A DNA stretch of 64,000 bases from Nectonema munidae (taxonomy: Eukaryota > Nematomorpha > Nectonematoida > Nectonematidae), in contig JAUIRK010000077.1 in NCBI GenBank assembly GCA_030549495.1, positions 514,649 through 578,648 of the forward strand. Direction: 5' to 3'. This document shows, piece after piece, positions 63,501-64,000 of the stretch (positions are counted from its first letter, which is position 1; each line of letters starts with the position of its first letter). Under the pieces are notes generated by a model. That model saw only the letters and a list, made by a program, of their open reading frames with translations. It did no database searches and was not told where the DNA came from. The translations under genes and the position numbers were made by a program.

Positions 63501-64000
63501 AAGTTTTTGAAAGATAGAAAACTGTATAAATATAACATTGAAAAATAATCATGAGTTTCAAGTATATCATCATGAAAAGAAGGCGTTAAGAAAACTATAT
63601 AAATAATGATCGAGACAACATTGTTTTTTTCGTTATTTATTTTTTATTAATGTCTCTTGAAAGAATTCAATCTTCTAAAAAAATTTCAAATTAAAGTTTT
63701 TGAAAGATAGAAAACTGTATAAATATAACATTGAAAAATAATCATGAGTTTCAAGTATATCATCATGAAAAGAAGGCGTTAAGAAAACTATATAAATAAT
63801 GATCGAGACAACATTGTTTTTTTCGTTTTTTTATTTATTTTTTATTAATGTCTCCTGAAAGAATTCAATCTTCTAAAAAAATTTCAAATTAAAGTTTTTG
63901 AAAGATAGAAAACTGTATAAATATAACATTGAAAAATAATCATGAGTTTCAAGTATATCATCATGAAAAGTTTATTAATGTCTCCTGAAAGAATTCAATC
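30528..64000. repeat. Satellite 2: 193-bp monomer, about 173 copies, continuing past the window
   Basis: From 30528 to the last base the sequence is a head-to-tail array with a 193-bp period; for example the landmark after ttattaatg falls at 30721, 30914, 31108 and 31301. Each monomer has tcttgaaagaattcaatc, an A-run, gatagaaaactgtataaat, aatcatgagtttcaagtat, gaaggcgttaagaaaac and atgatcgagacaacattg, then a T-run. Almost every unit has one EcoRI site (gaattc). Most copies are over 95% alike by eye. A variant class has tctcctg in place of tctcttg, usually with a longer T-tract, and often recurs every four monomers. Irregular, shortened monomers occur near 35815-35935, 43065-43100, 49630-49780, 54380-54415, 61145-61190, 62985-63240 and 63970. 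No gene lies inside; open frames in it are accidents of the repeat. Confidence 0.98.

Noticed and set aside
30528-64000. CRISPR-like array
   Set aside because: Monomers are 193 bp and uniform throughout, with no short repeat alternating with unique spacers; the genome is eukaryotic.

Overview
The window looks like a repeat-dominated, very AT-rich piece of an invertebrate nuclear genome. The evidence is decayed piggyBac-type DNA transposons (one with a short spliceosomal GT-AG intron), a LINE-type zinc-finger remnant, reverse-transcriptase fossils and two large satellite arrays. Nothing prokaryotic is present: no operons, no ribosome binding sites, no rRNA. An arthropod or other aquatic invertebrate fits best, but no sequence here fixes the species, and I found no convincing single-copy host gene.

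Layout. 1-11465 is a graveyard of elements: a piggyBac N-terminal half (P1, 1470-2330), a 354-bp tandem duplication (2441-3142), a decayed ~150-bp tandem repeat (3594-4925), a zinc-knuckle fragment (5463-5735), a nearly full-length broken piggyBac (P2, 5991-7914), a piggyBac scrap (P3, 8271-8640), an unrecognised broken gene U1 (9497-10711) and a PHD-like finger remnant (11252-11470). 11466-17551 is satellite 1, about 28 monomers of ~219 bp. 17552-28390 is a second graveyard: virus-like fossil A (17552-18930), the best-preserved piggyBac P4 with its intron (18976-20366), P2's sister copy P5 (21091-21793), two unrecognised reading frames (21869-22466), a pyrimidine-rich minisatellite, piggyBac scrap P6 (23309-23578), U2, a second copy of the U1 gene family (23687-24335), and retroelement-like fossil B (25335-28387). 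28388-30015 is AT-rich sequence holding only a microsatellite, a palindrome and a second zinc-knuckle scrap. A 61-bp minisatellite (30015-30530) then leads directly into satellite 2, a 193-bp monomer in about 173 copies running off the right end (30528-64000).

The genes do not form a pathway: they are layers of mobile elements. All recognisable coding remnants lie on the minus strand. The most notable signals are the 33.5-kb satellite with a partial four-monomer (~776 bp) higher-order period, the mirrored long-monomer variants in satellite 1, the acidic protein module shared by fossils A and B, the intron-bearing piggyBac with all three catalytic aspartates, and the unrecognised U1/U2 family. 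Satellites 1 and 2 together make up roughly 62% of the window, suggesting a heterochromatic, perhaps pericentromeric, location.
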